Shown: positions 36,535 through 47,260 of the stretch, piece after piece
How positions within the stretch are numbered: the first letter of the stretch is position 1
How the letters are laid out: each line of letters begins with the position of its first letter
Source of the DNA: Actinopolyspora lacussalsi
Lineage (GTDB): Bacteria; Actinomycetota; Actinomycetes; Mycobacteriales; Pseudonocardiaceae
Reading direction: 5' to 3'
DNA: 64,000 nt
Assembly: GCA_030803735.1 (NCBI GenBank)
Contig: JAURUC010000001.1
Coordinates: forward strand, 1,931,501 to 1,995,500
Notes under the pieces: model-generated
Databases searched by the model: none
The model's input: only the letters and a program-made list of their open reading frames with translations
Told to the model about the DNA's origin: nothing
Program-made: the position numbers and the translations under genes

Positions 36535-36650
36535 GATCTACGACTCTAAGCCGCACCGCCGATGCGGGCATCCCGATTCGCGAGGAACGCGTCAGAGTAC
36601 GCGAACCGTCCACGCGGTGCTACTCCGGGGGCACCAAGCCCTGTCCGACA

Positions 36651-37637
36651 TCACTCGGAGCGGCGCAGCGCCCAGGCCCGCAGGCCACGGAAACCGGATA
36701 CCTTGTTCGGTCCGAGCGAGGTCAGCACGAAATCCGACTCGGAGCGCAAGCCGGCCGCGCACTCGCGGTCCACCAGCACCGACGAGGGCCTGGCCAGCGT
36801 GGTCAGCCTGCTGGCGATGTTGACGGTGGAGCCGTAGACGTCACCGAACCGGGCCAGCACCGTGCCGTGGGCCAGACCGATCCGCAGCGGTGGCAGGTCG
36901 GGTTCCCGCGCGACGTTCTCGTTGAGCGACAGCGCTATCTCCGCCCCGTCGCGGACCGTGTCCGCCACGAACAGCACCTCGTCGCCCACGGTCTTGACGA
37001 TTCGACCGTGGTTCTCGGCGATCACCCTGGTGACCAGGTCCTCGAAGTCGTCGATCAGCCGCGCCAGCTCGCGTTCGCTGTAGTCGCGCACCAACCGGGT
37101 GTAGCCCACGATATCGGCGAAGCCCACCACCACTGTCGGTTCTTCCGGCCCGGTGTCGGCCTCGTCGAGTTCCCGTGCGGCGATGGCGGAGAGGTGCCTG
37201 CGCCAGACGTAGCCCTGCAGGTTCTCCATCACCGGCAGGATCGCCTCGGCGACCTCGGCGGTGGTTTCGATGTCGGTGGCGAAGGTGTCACCGAGCACGG
37301 CCTTGAAGATCCCCAGCTGCCACTCGGCCAACCGCGACATGGTCTGGGCCAGTGAACGCGCGACCGCGGTCTCCAGCTCCGGTGGAATCACCTCGGCCGA
37401 TACGAGCTTGTCCACCGTTCGCATGGCATCGACGTCGAAATCGGTGAACACCACGGCTTCGGGAGCGACGTGCGCGAAGCCCATCGCCTGCCAGAGCCGC
37501 TCGGCCCTGGCGAGTTCGACGCCGGCCAACCGGGCCACATCGGCCTTGCGGTAGCGGGGTTCGCCGCCGAGCAACGCCCGCTCCACCGGATTGTCCGGCG
37601 CCACCAAATCATCGTGTGGTTCGAACGACGAGCACAT
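36651..37637 (-). CDS. Class III adenylate/guanylate cyclase with Rv1264-like N-terminal domain
   Basis: 328 aa. The N-terminal 150 residues form a helical regulatory domain like the pH-sensing part of mycobacterial Rv1264 (YRKADVARLAGVELARAERLWQAMGFAHV). The cyclase domain has the metal Asp in VGFADIVGYTRL, KTVGDEVLFVA with the purine-binding Lys, GDVYG and the transition-state pair in STVNIASRL. All key residues appear present, so cAMP synthesis is expected. ATG with GGAG 4 nt upstream. It overlaps the USP gene by 29 nt. Confidence 0.92.
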   Translation of the reverse strand: MCSSFEPHDDLVAPDNPVERALLGGEPRYRKADVARLAGVELARAERLWQAMGFAHVAPEAVVFTDFDVDAMRTVDKLVSAEVIPPELETAVARSLAQTMSRLAEWQLGIFKAVLGDTFATDIETTAEVAEAILPVMENLQGYVWRRHLSAIAARELDEADTGPEEPTVVVGFADIVGYTRLVRDYSERELARLIDDFEDLVTRVIAENHGRIVKTVGDEVLFVADTVRDGAEIALSLNENVAREPDLPPLRIGLAHGTVLARFGDVYGSTVNIASRLTTLARPSSVLVDRECAAGLRSESDFVLTSLGPNKVSGFRGLRAWALRRSE

Positions 37638-38058
37638 CGCACTCCGAACGTCGGGATACCTCCGAGGGCACCGATCCCAGGATTCGTCCTTTCAGCGTGT
37701 TCAGACCGCGACTGCCGACCACCAGCAGATCGGCCGAGTGGCTCTCGGCGGTCTCGATCAGCGAGTCGATAGGCGGCCCCAACACGGACACGGTATCGAC
37801 ACTGCCCGCTCCGGCGGAACGGGCGTGATCGATGGCGTCACGCAGGCTGTCCTCGGCGGGCGCGGAACCGACCACCTGGAAGGCCTCCTGCCCCATCTCG
37901 TCCCGCGCGCGCTCCACGTCGCGCCTGCTGTTGGGATAGTACGCGCAGACGATCACCAGTTCGGCGGAGTCACCCGCCAACCGCGCCGCGCGCCGGACGG
38001 CGTACATCGAAGGGGACGATCCGTCGGTTCCGACGACCACCTTGCGGTAACCAGTCAT
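37609..38058 (-). CDS. Universal stress protein (UspA family)
   Basis: 149 aa with the whole family pattern: KVVVGTDGSSPSMYAVRRAARLA at the start and the ATP-binding motif G-x2-G-x9-G-S (GSRGLNTLKGRILGS) near the end, so it is an ATP-binding type. ATG; the nearest GGAG is 12 nt upstream. Its last 29 nt overlap the start of the cyclase gene in another frame, which suggests coupled expression of a stress protein and a cAMP producer. Confidence 0.93.
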   Translation of the reverse strand: MTGYRKVVVGTDGSSPSMYAVRRAARLAGDSAELVIVCAYYPNSRRDVERARDEMGQEAFQVVGSAPAEDSLRDAIDHARSAGAGSVDTVSVLGPPIDSLIETAESHSADLLVVGSRGLNTLKGRILGSVPSEVSRRSECDVLVVRTTR

Positions 38059-38336
38059 CGATCTATCACTCTCCGCCCCACCAGGACTGCTCGGACGTTC
38101 GACGAGGTTCGCCGATCGGCTCACCGGACGGGTCGCGCGGCGGATACGACCGCACGAGCGGTCGGTGCGGCACCGGACGCGCCCGGGGAGCACACGCCCG
38201 GTCAACGTTTCGATCGGGAAACATCAATAGCTCAACGACCGCGCCTCGGAATCGTCACGGTGGTTTCGCGCCGTAGTCACCTCACCCATCACCAACCGGG
38301 AAACCCGGAACGCCGGGCGGGGCGGGCACGGCCAGC

Positions 38337-40046
38337 TCAGCCCCGTGGCCGGGACTCGGTTTGTCGGAACAGCGCCAGTTGCAGCTGAACACTCAGCCGC
38401 TCCGCGGCATCGTCGAGGTCGATGCCGCTGATCTCGGCGGCCCGCCGGACACGGTGGCGCAACGTGTTCGGGTGCACGTGCAGCGACAGGCTGGCACCTC
38501 GGACATCGCCGAAGAACTCCAGGTAGCACAGCAGGGAGCGGGCGAACTCGGTGCCGTTGTCCGCGTCGTGGGCGCGCAGGGTAGCCAGCCTGGGATCGCG
38601 CACCCGCTCGTTGTCCCGCAGCATCGTCAGCACCTCGCTGAGCAGCACCCGGGAGCGGACGTCGTCGATGGTGGCGACCTCGGCGGTGTGGTCGTGCCCG
38701 AGCGCGTCGAGGATGCGGTCGGCCTCGATGCGGGAGACCGGAACGTCGTCCAGCTTGGCGACGACCGAACCGATGCCGGCCTGGACACCGGAGCGGAGCT
38801 GGCTCCGCGCCGCGGTGACGATCTCCTGGGCCAGTCCGGAAACCGCCGATTCGGCGTGCCGATCCGGCAGATCGGGCAGCAGTACGTACACCCGGGAACC
38901 GATGGTGGTCACCAGCGCGCTGCGCCGGTAGGAAGCGGCGTGCACCGAGATCAGACTGGTCATCTCGGCGCGTTCCAGCTCGATCTCGGAACGGTTGGAC
39001 ACACCGGTGTGCTCCCTGGGGCGCAGGGTCAGTACCACCACCACGGCGGATTTTCGGGGATCGGCGCCGATGTTGGCCGCGGCCGAGTTCCCGTCGATGC
39101 GGCTCTCCAGCAAACCGGTCAGCAGGTTCTCCCGGAACCGGGGAGCCATGGTCGACTCGCTGCGCTGGCGGATCAACTGCAGCGCGGCCACCCGCGCCGC
39201 CCCGATCAGCGAACGGTCACTGTGCTCGCTGAGCCCGCGAGCGCCCTCCTGCACCCAGATGGTTCCCAGCGGCTGCGCACCGGCGTGGATGCCCACGGCC
39301 ATCCTTCGCCGAATCCCCAGGTCGGGGCGCGGCTCGATCCGGACGACCTCCTCCCCGCCGCGCAGCCGTTGGTAGATCCCCCACTCCCGCAGCATGGCCA
39401 GGTAGGACTCCGGACCGCGTCTGCCGAGAATGGACAGTCTGCGCAGTTCGTCGACCTCGTCGTCGGAGCGCGAATAGGCGAGCACGCGGTTGGCGGTGTC
39501 CTCGATGCTGACGATGCCCTCGGTCAGCGCCGCCACGGTCTGGGCCAGCGAGAACAGGTCCCCCAGCGCTTCCCCGACATCGGCCTCACCGGTCAGCCGG
39601 GCGTTCTCCACCGCCGAGCGGGCGAACGACTCCAGCTGCTCCCACCGCACATCGGGACGCACCCCGAGCAGCGCGATGCCGCCGCCGATGGCCGCCTCCC
39701 GCAGCGCACGAGCGTCCTGATCCGCGTCGACCTTGACCGCCACGGCCGCTGCACCCGAACGGGCCACCCGTCGCACCAGTGGCACCGCCGAGCGGCCACG
39801 GGTACCGATCACCAGCACGAGATCTCCGGCTCCCGTTCCCGGGGCCTCCTCCGGATCGAGGATGACCACGTCGTGAACGGCGACGTCGAACCCGCCCGGG
39901 GCAGCCAGCACGTCGACCAGCGGTTCGCCCACCGCGATCAACAGCTGCCGCAGCGCCACCCCGGTGGTACCCGGCTGCTCGTCGTTGCCACCCGCACTCG
40001 CCGAATACCACCCATCGGCAACCGGTTGTTCGATCGACCAATCCAT
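38337..40046 (-). CDS. PucR-family activator, probable regulator of proline catabolism
   Basis: 569 aa. N-terminal PucR-type sensory part (RQLLIAVGEPLVDVLAAPGGFDVAVHDVVILDPE) followed by a GAF-like segment (AQTVAALTEGIVSIEDTANRVLAYS) and the C-terminal PucR/CdaR helix-turn-helix (FARSLLCYLEFFGDVRGASLSLHVHPNTLRHRVRRAAEI). Divergent from pruA-pruB, the arrangement of the proline-responsive activator PruR in Streptomyces and mycobacteria. ATG at 40046 (MDWSIEQP); a TTG 9 codons before is open but less likely. Confidence 0.9.
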   Translation of the reverse strand: MDWSIEQPVADGWYSASAGGNDEQPGTTGVALRQLLIAVGEPLVDVLAAPGGFDVAVHDVVILDPEEAPGTGAGDLVLVIGTRGRSAVPLVRRVARSGAAAVAVKVDADQDARALREAAIGGGIALLGVRPDVRWEQLESFARSAVENARLTGEADVGEALGDLFSLAQTVAALTEGIVSIEDTANRVLAYSRSDDEVDELRRLSILGRRGPESYLAMLREWGIYQRLRGGEEVVRIEPRPDLGIRRRMAVGIHAGAQPLGTIWVQEGARGLSEHSDRSLIGAARVAALQLIRQRSESTMAPRFRENLLTGLLESRIDGNSAAANIGADPRKSAVVVVLTLRPREHTGVSNRSEIELERAEMTSLISVHAASYRRSALVTTIGSRVYVLLPDLPDRHAESAVSGLAQEIVTAARSQLRSGVQAGIGSVVAKLDDVPVSRIEADRILDALGHDHTAEVATIDDVRSRVLLSEVLTMLRDNERVRDPRLATLRAHDADNGTEFARSLLCYLEFFGDVRGASLSLHVHPNTLRHRVRRAAEISGIDLDDAAERLSVQLQLALFRQTESRPRG

Positions 40047-40176
40047 CACCGTCAACGATAGCCGCTCGTACAAGCCGACCGGGCGCTCGAACTTCTATCC
40101 TCGGCAATTGGAGGGGCCGGTAGCGACACGTCCGGCCCACGATCGACACCGACGTCGCGCGAGGAGGCGTAAGGTC

Positions 40177-41805
<1,629 letters not shown>

Positions 41806-41835
41806 GCCCGGCCACGATCCGCGAGGAGATGAAAG

Positions 41836-42762
41836 ATGCTGCGCAGTGTGATGCTGACCGCGGCCCGGTCCGGTGCGATGCGTGGGCTCGTGGAGGCCAA
41901 TCCACTCACCCGGACGGTGGTGGACCGGTTCGTGGCCGGGGCGGACTCCCGCGAGGCGATCGGGATGACCGCTCGGCTGGCCGAGGAGGGGCTGCGCGTC
42001 ACCCTGGACCACCTCGGTGAGGACACCACCGACGTCATGCGGGCCGACGACACGGTGCGGGCTTACCAGGGGCTGCTCTCGGAGCTGCACCACGCCGGAC
42101 TGGCCGACCGCGCGGAGGTCTCGGTCAAACTCTCGGCGGTGGGGCAGCAGCTCTCCCCGGACGGGGAGAAGATCGCGCTGGACAACGCCCGCCGGATCTG
42201 CGAGTCCGCGGCCGCCGTGGGTACCACCGTCACCCTGGACATGGAGGACCACACCACCACGGACATGACGTTGCGGACGCTGTCCGACCTGCGCGTGGAC
42301 TTCCCCTGGGTCGGAGCGGTCCTGCAGGCGTATCTGCACCGCACCGAGCAGGACTGCCGGGACCTGGCCACCGCGGGTTCCAGGGTCCGGTTGTGCAAGG
42401 GGGCCTACTCCGAGCCCGCCTCGGTGGCCTTCCAGGACAAGCAGGAAGTGGACCGGTCCTACGTACGCTGCATGCGGGCGCTCATGGCGGGCGAGGGACA
42501 CCCGATGATCGCCACCCACGATCCCCGCATGATCGCCATCGCCACCGAGCTGGCCCAGCGTCACGGGCGTGGTGCCGACAGCTACGAGTTCCAGATGCTC
42601 TACGGCATCCGGCCCGCCGAGCAGCGCCGCATCGCCGCGGCGGGGCACAACCTGCGGGTCTACGTGCCATACGGCGAGGAGTGGTACGGCTACTTCATGC
42701 GCAGGCTGGCCGAGCGGCCCGCCAACATCGGGTTCTTCCTGCGCTCCCTGCTGACGCGCTGA
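41836..42762 (+). CDS. pruB: Proline dehydrogenase (monofunctional)
   Basis: FAD enzyme that oxidises proline to pyrroline-5-carboxylate. The 308-aa barrel shows EVSVKLSAVG, TLDMEDHTTTDMTLRTL, RVRLCKGAYSEPASVAF, the YVRCMRALM segment, ATHDPRMIAIA and the signature YEFQMLYGIRP with the substrate-binding YVPYGEEWYGYFMRRLAERPAN. ATG with GAGGAG 7-8 nt upstream. Forms an operon with pruA, separated by 30 nt. Confidence 0.97.
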   Translation: MLRSVMLTAARSGAMRGLVEANPLTRTVVDRFVAGADSREAIGMTARLAEEGLRVTLDHLGEDTTDVMRADDTVRAYQGLLSELHHAGLADRAEVSVKLSAVGQQLSPDGEKIALDNARRICESAAAVGTTVTLDMEDHTTTDMTLRTLSDLRVDFPWVGAVLQAYLHRTEQDCRDLATAGSRVRLCKGAYSEPASVAFQDKQEVDRSYVRCMRALMAGEGHPMIATHDPRMIAIATELAQRHGRGADSYEFQMLYGIRPAEQRRIAAAGHNLRVYVPYGEEWYGYFMRRLAERPANIGFFLRSLLTR

Positions 42763-42771
42763 CTCCGCGCT

Positions 42772-42820
42772 CCCGCCCGGCTGTCGCCCGGTCATCGTCG
42801 CCCGGGGACGGTCGGGCGGG
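42772..42820 (+). terminator. Possible terminator after pruB
   Basis: CCCGCCCG (42772-42779) and CGGGCGGG (42813-42820) can pair around a loop holding a smaller hairpin, followed by TTCTTGG. Weak, but it directly follows the pruB stop. Confidence 0.35.
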
Positions 42821-42973
42821 TTCTTGGTAGGTGGCTTCCGCCAACGGGGCGGCGCGCGATTCCTGGGGAGAACGAGCGCCGGAGGGAACGGTGCGGGCAC
42901 GGCACCGCGTTCCGCGCGAACTCGTCGCCGTCCGAGATCTCCCGCCGCCTGTCACCGTTCGAACGCGCGCCCC

Positions 42974-44197
42974 TCACCGTTCGTTCGGCTGATCCGCCGT
43001 CTGCCCAGTCACCGGGGGACTCGGTGCGGGTCGGCCGAGGATCGAGTGAGCGCTGACTCCCGTGATCAGTCCCCAGAAAACCGAAGCGATACCGAGGATC
43101 GACACCCCTGAGGCGGTGACGAGGAAGGCGATCAGCGCTGCGTTCCTGGTCGCGGGCTCGGCGGTCGCGGTCGCCAGCGACCCCCCGATGGTGTCCAGCA
43201 GTCCGATCCCGGCGATCGCGGTGATGAGCGCGCCGGGCAACGCGGCGATGAGACTTCCGAGAGTGGCGCCGAAAAGACCGAGTACCAAGTAAAACACCCC
43301 CGATACGATGCCGGCTCGGTAGCGCTGGGCCGGATCCTCGTGAGCATCGGGCCCCATGCACAGAGCGGCCGTGATCGCGGCGAGGTTGATACCGAAACAG
43401 CCGAACGGGGCGAGTACCGAGTTCGCGAGGCCGGACCAGGACAGGATCGGTGATACCGGTGTCCGGTACCCGTGAGCCCGCAGCGTCACCACACCTGGCA
43501 GGTTCTGCGAGGTCATCGTGATGACGAACAGCGGGATCGCGAGACTGATGGTCGTGGCAGGCGACCAGGAGGGCCACACGAAAACCGGCGTAGCGACGGC
43601 CAGGCGCACGGTATCGAGCTGGAAAGAGCCCTGGACGACCGTAAGCAGTGTCCCCGTCGCCAGCGCGATGAGCACCGCGTAGCGCGGTAGCAGCCGCTTG
43701 CAGAGCAGATAGGTCACCAGCATCGCGAGGATCAGCCAGAGGTGGGCGCGCATCGCGGTGAACAGGTCGATGCCGAACCGCAGCAGTATGCCTGCCAGCA
43801 GTGCCGAGGCGATCGGCGCCGGGATGAGGTTCACAGCGCGTTCGAACCATCCCGTGACTCCGACGAGCATCGTAAGAGCCGAAGCGATCAGGAAGGCCCC
43901 GACGGCCTCGGACAGCGGGACATCCCGTGCGCTTGCGGCGAGCATGGCGGCGCCGGGGGTCGACCAGGCCATGACCACCGGCGCTCGATAGCGTAAGGAC
44001 AACGTGATCGAGGTGACGCCGATGCCGACACCGAGCGCGAGGATCCACGAGGAGATCTGGGCCGGGCTCGCGCCGACAGTTCTGGCCGCTTGGAAGACGA
44101 GGGCCACCGAGCTCGTGACACCGACCAGTGTCGTCACACCTCCTGAAACCACCGCGGTCATCGGAAGCGTGTTGGTCAGACGCTGACGCAAGCGCAC
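42974..44197 (-). CDS. benE: BenE-family benzoate/H+ symporter-like transporter
   Basis: The 407-aa membrane protein (about 12 segments) matches BenE: SWILALGVGIGVTSITLSLRYRAPVVMAWSTPGAAML near the start, MTSQNLPGVVTLRAHGYRTPVSPILSWSGLANSVLAPFGCFGINLAAITAALCMGPDAHEDPAQRYRAGIVSG in the middle. Many BenE relatives are not benzoate-specific, and no aromatic catabolic gene is near, so the substrate is open. GTG start with weak ribosome site. Divergent from an XRE-cupin regulator. Confidence 0.9.
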   Translation of the reverse strand: MRLRQRLTNTLPMTAVVSGGVTTLVGVTSSVALVFQAARTVGASPAQISSWILALGVGIGVTSITLSLRYRAPVVMAWSTPGAAMLAASARDVPLSEAVGAFLIASALTMLVGVTGWFERAVNLIPAPIASALLAGILLRFGIDLFTAMRAHLWLILAMLVTYLLCKRLLPRYAVLIALATGTLLTVVQGSFQLDTVRLAVATPVFVWPSWSPATTISLAIPLFVITMTSQNLPGVVTLRAHGYRTPVSPILSWSGLANSVLAPFGCFGINLAAITAALCMGPDAHEDPAQRYRAGIVSGVFYLVLGLFGATLGSLIAALPGALITAIAGIGLLDTIGGSLATATAEPATRNAALIAFLVTASGVSILGIASVFWGLITGVSAHSILGRPAPSPPVTGQTADQPNER

Positions 44198-44227
44198 GGG
44201 CGATCAGTCCGATCGTCGAAAGCAATT

Positions 44228-44245
44228 CGTTCTGTTTATAGAACG
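44228..44245. promoter_or_regulatory. Inverted repeat between benE and its XRE-cupin regulator
   Basis: CGTTCT-GTTTAT-AGAACG is a perfect 6-bp inverted repeat with a 6-nt AT spacer, placed 21 nt before the regulator start and 30 nt before the benE start. The half-site resembles the GTTCG elements upstream of the paralogous regulator at 13512. Confidence 0.6.
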
Positions 44246-44266
44246 CAGTCATGCTAGGAGGGCGCG

Positions 44267-44827
44267 ATGGAGATGGTCAAGGTCGTCGGGGCGAACCTGC
44301 GTGCGGCGCGCGAGCATCGCGGCCTCTCGCTGTCCGAGGTCGCCCGTCGTGCCGATCTCGGCAAGGGGACCCTGTCCGAACTCGAGGCCGGGCAGCGCAA
44401 CCCGACACTGGAAACCCTCTACGCCCTGGCCACGGTGCTCGGTGTCCCGCTGGGCCTGCTGCTGATAGCGGAAACCGAATCCCCGACGGCGACAACGCTG
44501 GTCGTACGAGGGACCGATCACGCCGAGCTATCCGGACAGGCGGTCGACGTACGACTGGTCGACCGGACAGGCAGTGGTGGTCAGATCCTGGAGATCTACC
44601 GAATCCACGTGCGAGCCGGGAAGCGTTACGTCTCCCCCGCCCACCGCCCCAGGGTCGTCGAACAGCTCCTGGTGCACTCCGGAACACTGACAACCGGCCC
44701 GGTGTCGACCCCCGAAACGCTCGGGCCCGGCGACTACATCAGCTTCGACGGGGGCGTGGACCACGTCTACGAGGCGCCTCACACCGATGTGCACGGCACA
44801 CTCGTCATGCGCTACGGGGAAGGTTGA
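44267..44827 (+). CDS. XRE-cupin transcriptional regulator of the benE-type transporter (inferred)
   Basis: 186 aa: N-terminal helix-turn-helix (GANLRAAREHRGLSLSEVARRADLGKGTLSELEAGQRNPTLETLYALATVLGV) and C-terminal cupin (VVEQLLVHSGTLTTGPV...LGPGDYISFDGGVDHVYEA). The start is ATG at 44267 with AGGAGG only 3-4 nt upstream, or ATG at 44273 at a better distance. Same length and architecture as the regulator at 13512, and both are divergent from a transporter gene. Confidence 0.93.
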   Translation: MEMVKVVGANLRAAREHRGLSLSEVARRADLGKGTLSELEAGQRNPTLETLYALATVLGVPLGLLLIAETESPTATTLVVRGTDHAELSGQAVDVRLVDRTGSGGQILEIYRIHVRAGKRYVSPAHRPRVVEQLLVHSGTLTTGPVSTPETLGPGDYISFDGGVDHVYEAPHTDVHGTLVMRYGEG

Positions 44828-44897
44828 ATGACGCCCCATCCCGCCCGAGCATTCGGACGGGGACCGATCAAGAGCAGCCACACGACCCGGAACAGAA

Positions 44898-44934
44898 CGA
44901 GGCCGCGACCCCCGAGACGGCGGCCGCGGCCTCG
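44898..44934. terminator. Terminator between the XRE-cupin gene and the tRNA cluster
   Basis: CGAGGCCGCG (44898-44907) and CGCGGCCTCG (44925-44934) form a perfect 10-bp stem with a 17-nt loop. Serves the tRNA transcript on the minus strand and probably the regulator on the plus strand. Confidence 0.7.
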
Positions 44935-44965
44935 TGACAACCGCTGAGTTCCGTGGTGGAACCGG

Positions 44966-45037
44966 TGCGCGATACTGGGATCGAACCAGTGACCTCTACC
45001 GTGTCAAGGTAGCGCTCTCCCGCTGAGCTAATCGCGC
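44966..45037 (-). tRNA. tRNA-Val (anticodon GAC)
   Basis: The reverse strand gives a 7-bp acceptor stem (GCGCGAT / ATCGCGC), D arm TAGCTCAGCGGGAGAGC, anticodon loop TTGACAC with GAC, and T arm GGTTCGATCC. Full CCA is not encoded. Confidence 0.97.
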
Positions 45038-45038
45038 G

Positions 45039-45110
45039 AGGCGGAGGCGGGAATCGAACCCGCGTACAGGGCTTTGCAGGCCCTTGCCTGAGCCACTCGG
45101 CCACTCCGCC
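45039..45110 (-). tRNA. tRNA-Cys (anticodon GCA)
   Basis: The reverse strand reads GGCGGAG ... CTCCGCC with anticodon loop CTGCAAA (GCA) and T arm GGGTTCGATTCC. Only 1 nt from tRNA-Val(GAC), so one transcript. Confidence 0.97.
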
Positions 45111-45156
45111 GAAGCCACCGGCGACAACGTCGTTCGGACGAGCCGCTCGGCCACAG

Positions 45157-45228
45157 AGCGGATGACGGGATTCGAACCCGCGACCCTCACCTTGGCAAGG
45201 TGATGCGCTACCGCTGCGCTACATCCGC
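45157..45228 (-). tRNA. tRNA-Gly (anticodon GCC)
   Basis: The reverse strand reads GCGGATG ... CATCCGC with anticodon loop TTGCCAA (GCC) and T arm GGTTCGAATCC. First gene of a Gly-Cys-Val cluster, an order common in actinobacteria. Confidence 0.97.
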
Positions 45229-45409
45229 ACTCACGACGGGACCGAAATCCTCCGCTCGGCGCCTCCGCCGTGTTCGGTCAAAACTCTAGACCACGCCGTG
45301 AACGGCGATCGAACCGGGGGTCCCCTGCCGACAATCAGCACGACAGCGGGCCGGAGCCCGCCGTCACCACCACGAGCCGTCACAACGCGGAATCACGGGC
45401 GACGCACGA

Positions 45410-45835
45410 TCACGAGAGGTCGTGCGGCAGCAGCCTCGTGATCGCCTCGTCGATACTGACCCAGAGTCCCTCGTTGCCCGGCACCACCACGTCGTAGGTG
45501 CGATCCAGGAAGTCCGCCAGCTCTTGGGCGGACGCCTCGAACACGGCGTGTCCCGAGGGTGAGCTCAGCTCGATCACCACGACCTCGGGGTCGTCGGCGG
45601 CGGGCCTGATCGCCACATCGCCCTCGCCCGCGTGCGCGATCAATCCGTCGGCCAGCAGATCACGGGCGAACACCCACTCGACCCAGCCGGCACGGCCGGT
45701 GCGGAACGCCGCGACGACGGCGTAGGGATCCCGAGTGTCGTACCGCAGCTCCACCTGAACCGGAACGGCGGGCGTCTGCGGGGCAAGCAGATCGAACACC
45801 GCTGTCGAACGAAGGGTCACATGATCGTTACGCAT
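45410..45835 (-). CDS. ssgB: SsgA-family sporulation/cell division regulator (SsgB-type)
   Basis: 141 aa with the SsgB pattern: VELRYDTRDPYAVVAAFRTGRAGWVEWVFARDLLADGLIAHAGEGDVAIRP, then VVIELSSPSGHAVFEASAQELADFLDRTYDVVVPGNE. SsgB is the conserved member that recruits FtsZ to future division sites in sporulating actinomycetes. ATG; both GGAAGG and GAGG lie close upstream. In S. coelicolor ssgB also lies beside a TIGR02611-type membrane protein gene, as here. Confidence 0.9.
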   Translation of the reverse strand: MRNDHVTLRSTAVFDLLAPQTPAVPVQVELRYDTRDPYAVVAAFRTGRAGWVEWVFARDLLADGLIAHAGEGDVAIRPAADDPEVVVIELSSPSGHAVFEASAQELADFLDRTYDVVVPGNEGLWVSIDEAITRLLPHDLS

Positions 45836-46543
45836 CGTCCTCGCCTTCCTAACTCCCTCCCGGTCGCAGCGAAGTCGACCGAGCTACACAGTTGTGACGG
45901 TTATCCGGGGCCGTTCGCTCGCAACCAACGAATAGATCACCCGTACGGGGGAGAATTAATTCGCTGCGCTACTGCAGAACTCCGTAGCGTAGCCAACAAC
46001 TCCGGGTGCCGGAGAAATTCCGCGATTCATCAACACGAGCCTCACCACCTCGAAGAAAACCACCGATCCCGCCGATCCGCAATCGGCGTCCCGGCCGGTT
46101 CCGCGGCAAGCCGAAATAATGCTTCCGAACCCTCTCGTGCGGCCCACTCGCACCACCCCCGTCAGGCGCGTGTACGAACCCGTCGACGACGCCCCCGGAC
46201 GGCCACCACAACGCTCAAGGACTGAACCGATCGATGCCTCGCGGCCACCACGGGACGCTGTTTTCAGGATAGTCGATAGTTGTACGACAAGCCGTTTCAC
46301 ACAAGAGCCCCGGGAGAGGCGCACCACAAATGTTCACCGAAACGGGCTAATATCAAATACTCCACTCTCGGGTTTTCACGCCTGCGTCCGAAACCCAAAA
46401 GCGAGACCGGCGTCACAGTGTGATATACACGATCACATCGTCGTAGCGCCCGTGACGAACGCCCGGAACGAAAATATGCGCCGCACGAGCCACTCTACAG
46501 GCACTGCCGCACCACGTAGGCTGAGACACTGACGGGGAGCCCC
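45836..46543. other. 708-bp gap with AT-richer stretches
   Basis: Frames on both strands here give Arg/Ser/Pro-rich products with no ribosome site or family match, so I call no gene. Some stretches (about 45940-45990 and 46330-46400) are AT-rich and suit promoters for ssgB and the TIGR02611 gene. Confidence 0.45.
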
Positions 46544-47107
46544 ATGTGGCTCCGGCAGAGCGACACGGGGCCGAGAGCACTCGGGAAGCAGGATCGGTCA
46601 GCAGGCAGGTGTGTTCTGAGTAGGACAGCAGAGCCCGGTTCACGACACCACGAGAACGAACCGCCACACGCACACCTCTCGGGCTGGCGCGCACGTGTGC
46701 ACCGCTTACGGGAGCGCTTCCGCGCGCGCCGGGAGCGAATACGCGCCAGACCGGCGCTGAACACCCTCTACCGTTTCGGCCTGGGACTGCTCGGCGGGGT
46801 AGTGCTCCTGCTGGGCATAGTGATGATTCCCTATCCGGGCCCCGGGTGGCTGTGCGTGTTCGCGGGCCTGGGACTGCTCGCGACGGAATTCGCCTGGGCG
46901 CGACACGTGAACATGTTCGCCAAGCACCACTACCAACGCTGGGTCCGCTGGCTGTCCCGGCAGCATCCGGCGACAAGACTGGCGGTGATGACGGCCACCG
47001 GACTCATAGTGGTGGCCACCCTCTGGCTCATCGGCGCTTTTGACCTGGTCGGAGACTTCCTCGGTCTGCAGTGGAGCTGGCTGGCCTCCCCCCTGTTCCA
47101 GGCGTGA
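46544..47107 (+). CDS. TIGR02611-family membrane protein
   Basis: 187 aa with two membrane segments: GLGLLGGVVLLLGIVMIPYPGPGWLCVFAGLGLLATEFAWA, which contains the PGPGW signature, and LAVMTATGLIVVATLWLIGAF. The linker ARHVNMFAKHHYQRWVRWLSR is basic. The first 60 residues are Arg/His-rich and variable. ATG with GGGGAG 4 nt upstream. Function unknown; its position by ssgB is conserved in other sporulating actinomycetes. Confidence 0.88.
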   Translation: MWLRQSDTGPRALGKQDRSAGRCVLSRTAEPGSRHHENEPPHAHLSGWRARVHRLRERFRARRERIRARPALNTLYRFGLGLLGGVVLLLGIVMIPYPGPGWLCVFAGLGLLATEFAWARHVNMFAKHHYQRWVRWLSRQHPATRLAVMTATGLIVVATLWLIGAFDLVGDFLGLQWSWLASPLFQA

Positions 47108-47153
47108 AAAGGATCGTGTAAGCTTCTTGTTGTCGCTGCGGCAGGGCGGCAAC

Positions 47154-47225
47154 GGGCGATTAGCTCAGCGGGAGAGCGCTTCGTTCACACCGAAGAGGTC
47201 GCTGGTTCGAACCCAGCATCGCCCA
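47154..47225 (+). tRNA. tRNA-Val (anticodon CAC)
   Basis: GGGCGAT ... ATCGCCC acceptor stem, D arm TAGCTCAGCGGGAGAGC, anticodon loop TTCACAC (CAC) and T arm GGTTCGAACCC. Second valine tRNA in the window, on the other strand from the cluster at 45 kb. Confidence 0.97.
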
Positions 47226-47232
47226 CCGAAGT

Positions 47233-47260
47233 CGGCCCGAGGCGACCCCGCCTCGGGCCG
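47233..47260 (+). terminator. Terminator of tRNA-Val(CAC)
   Basis: CGGCCCGAGGCG (47233-47244) and CGCCTCGGGCCG (47249-47260) form a perfect 12-bp stem with the loop ACCC, 8 nt after the tRNA. Confidence 0.88.
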
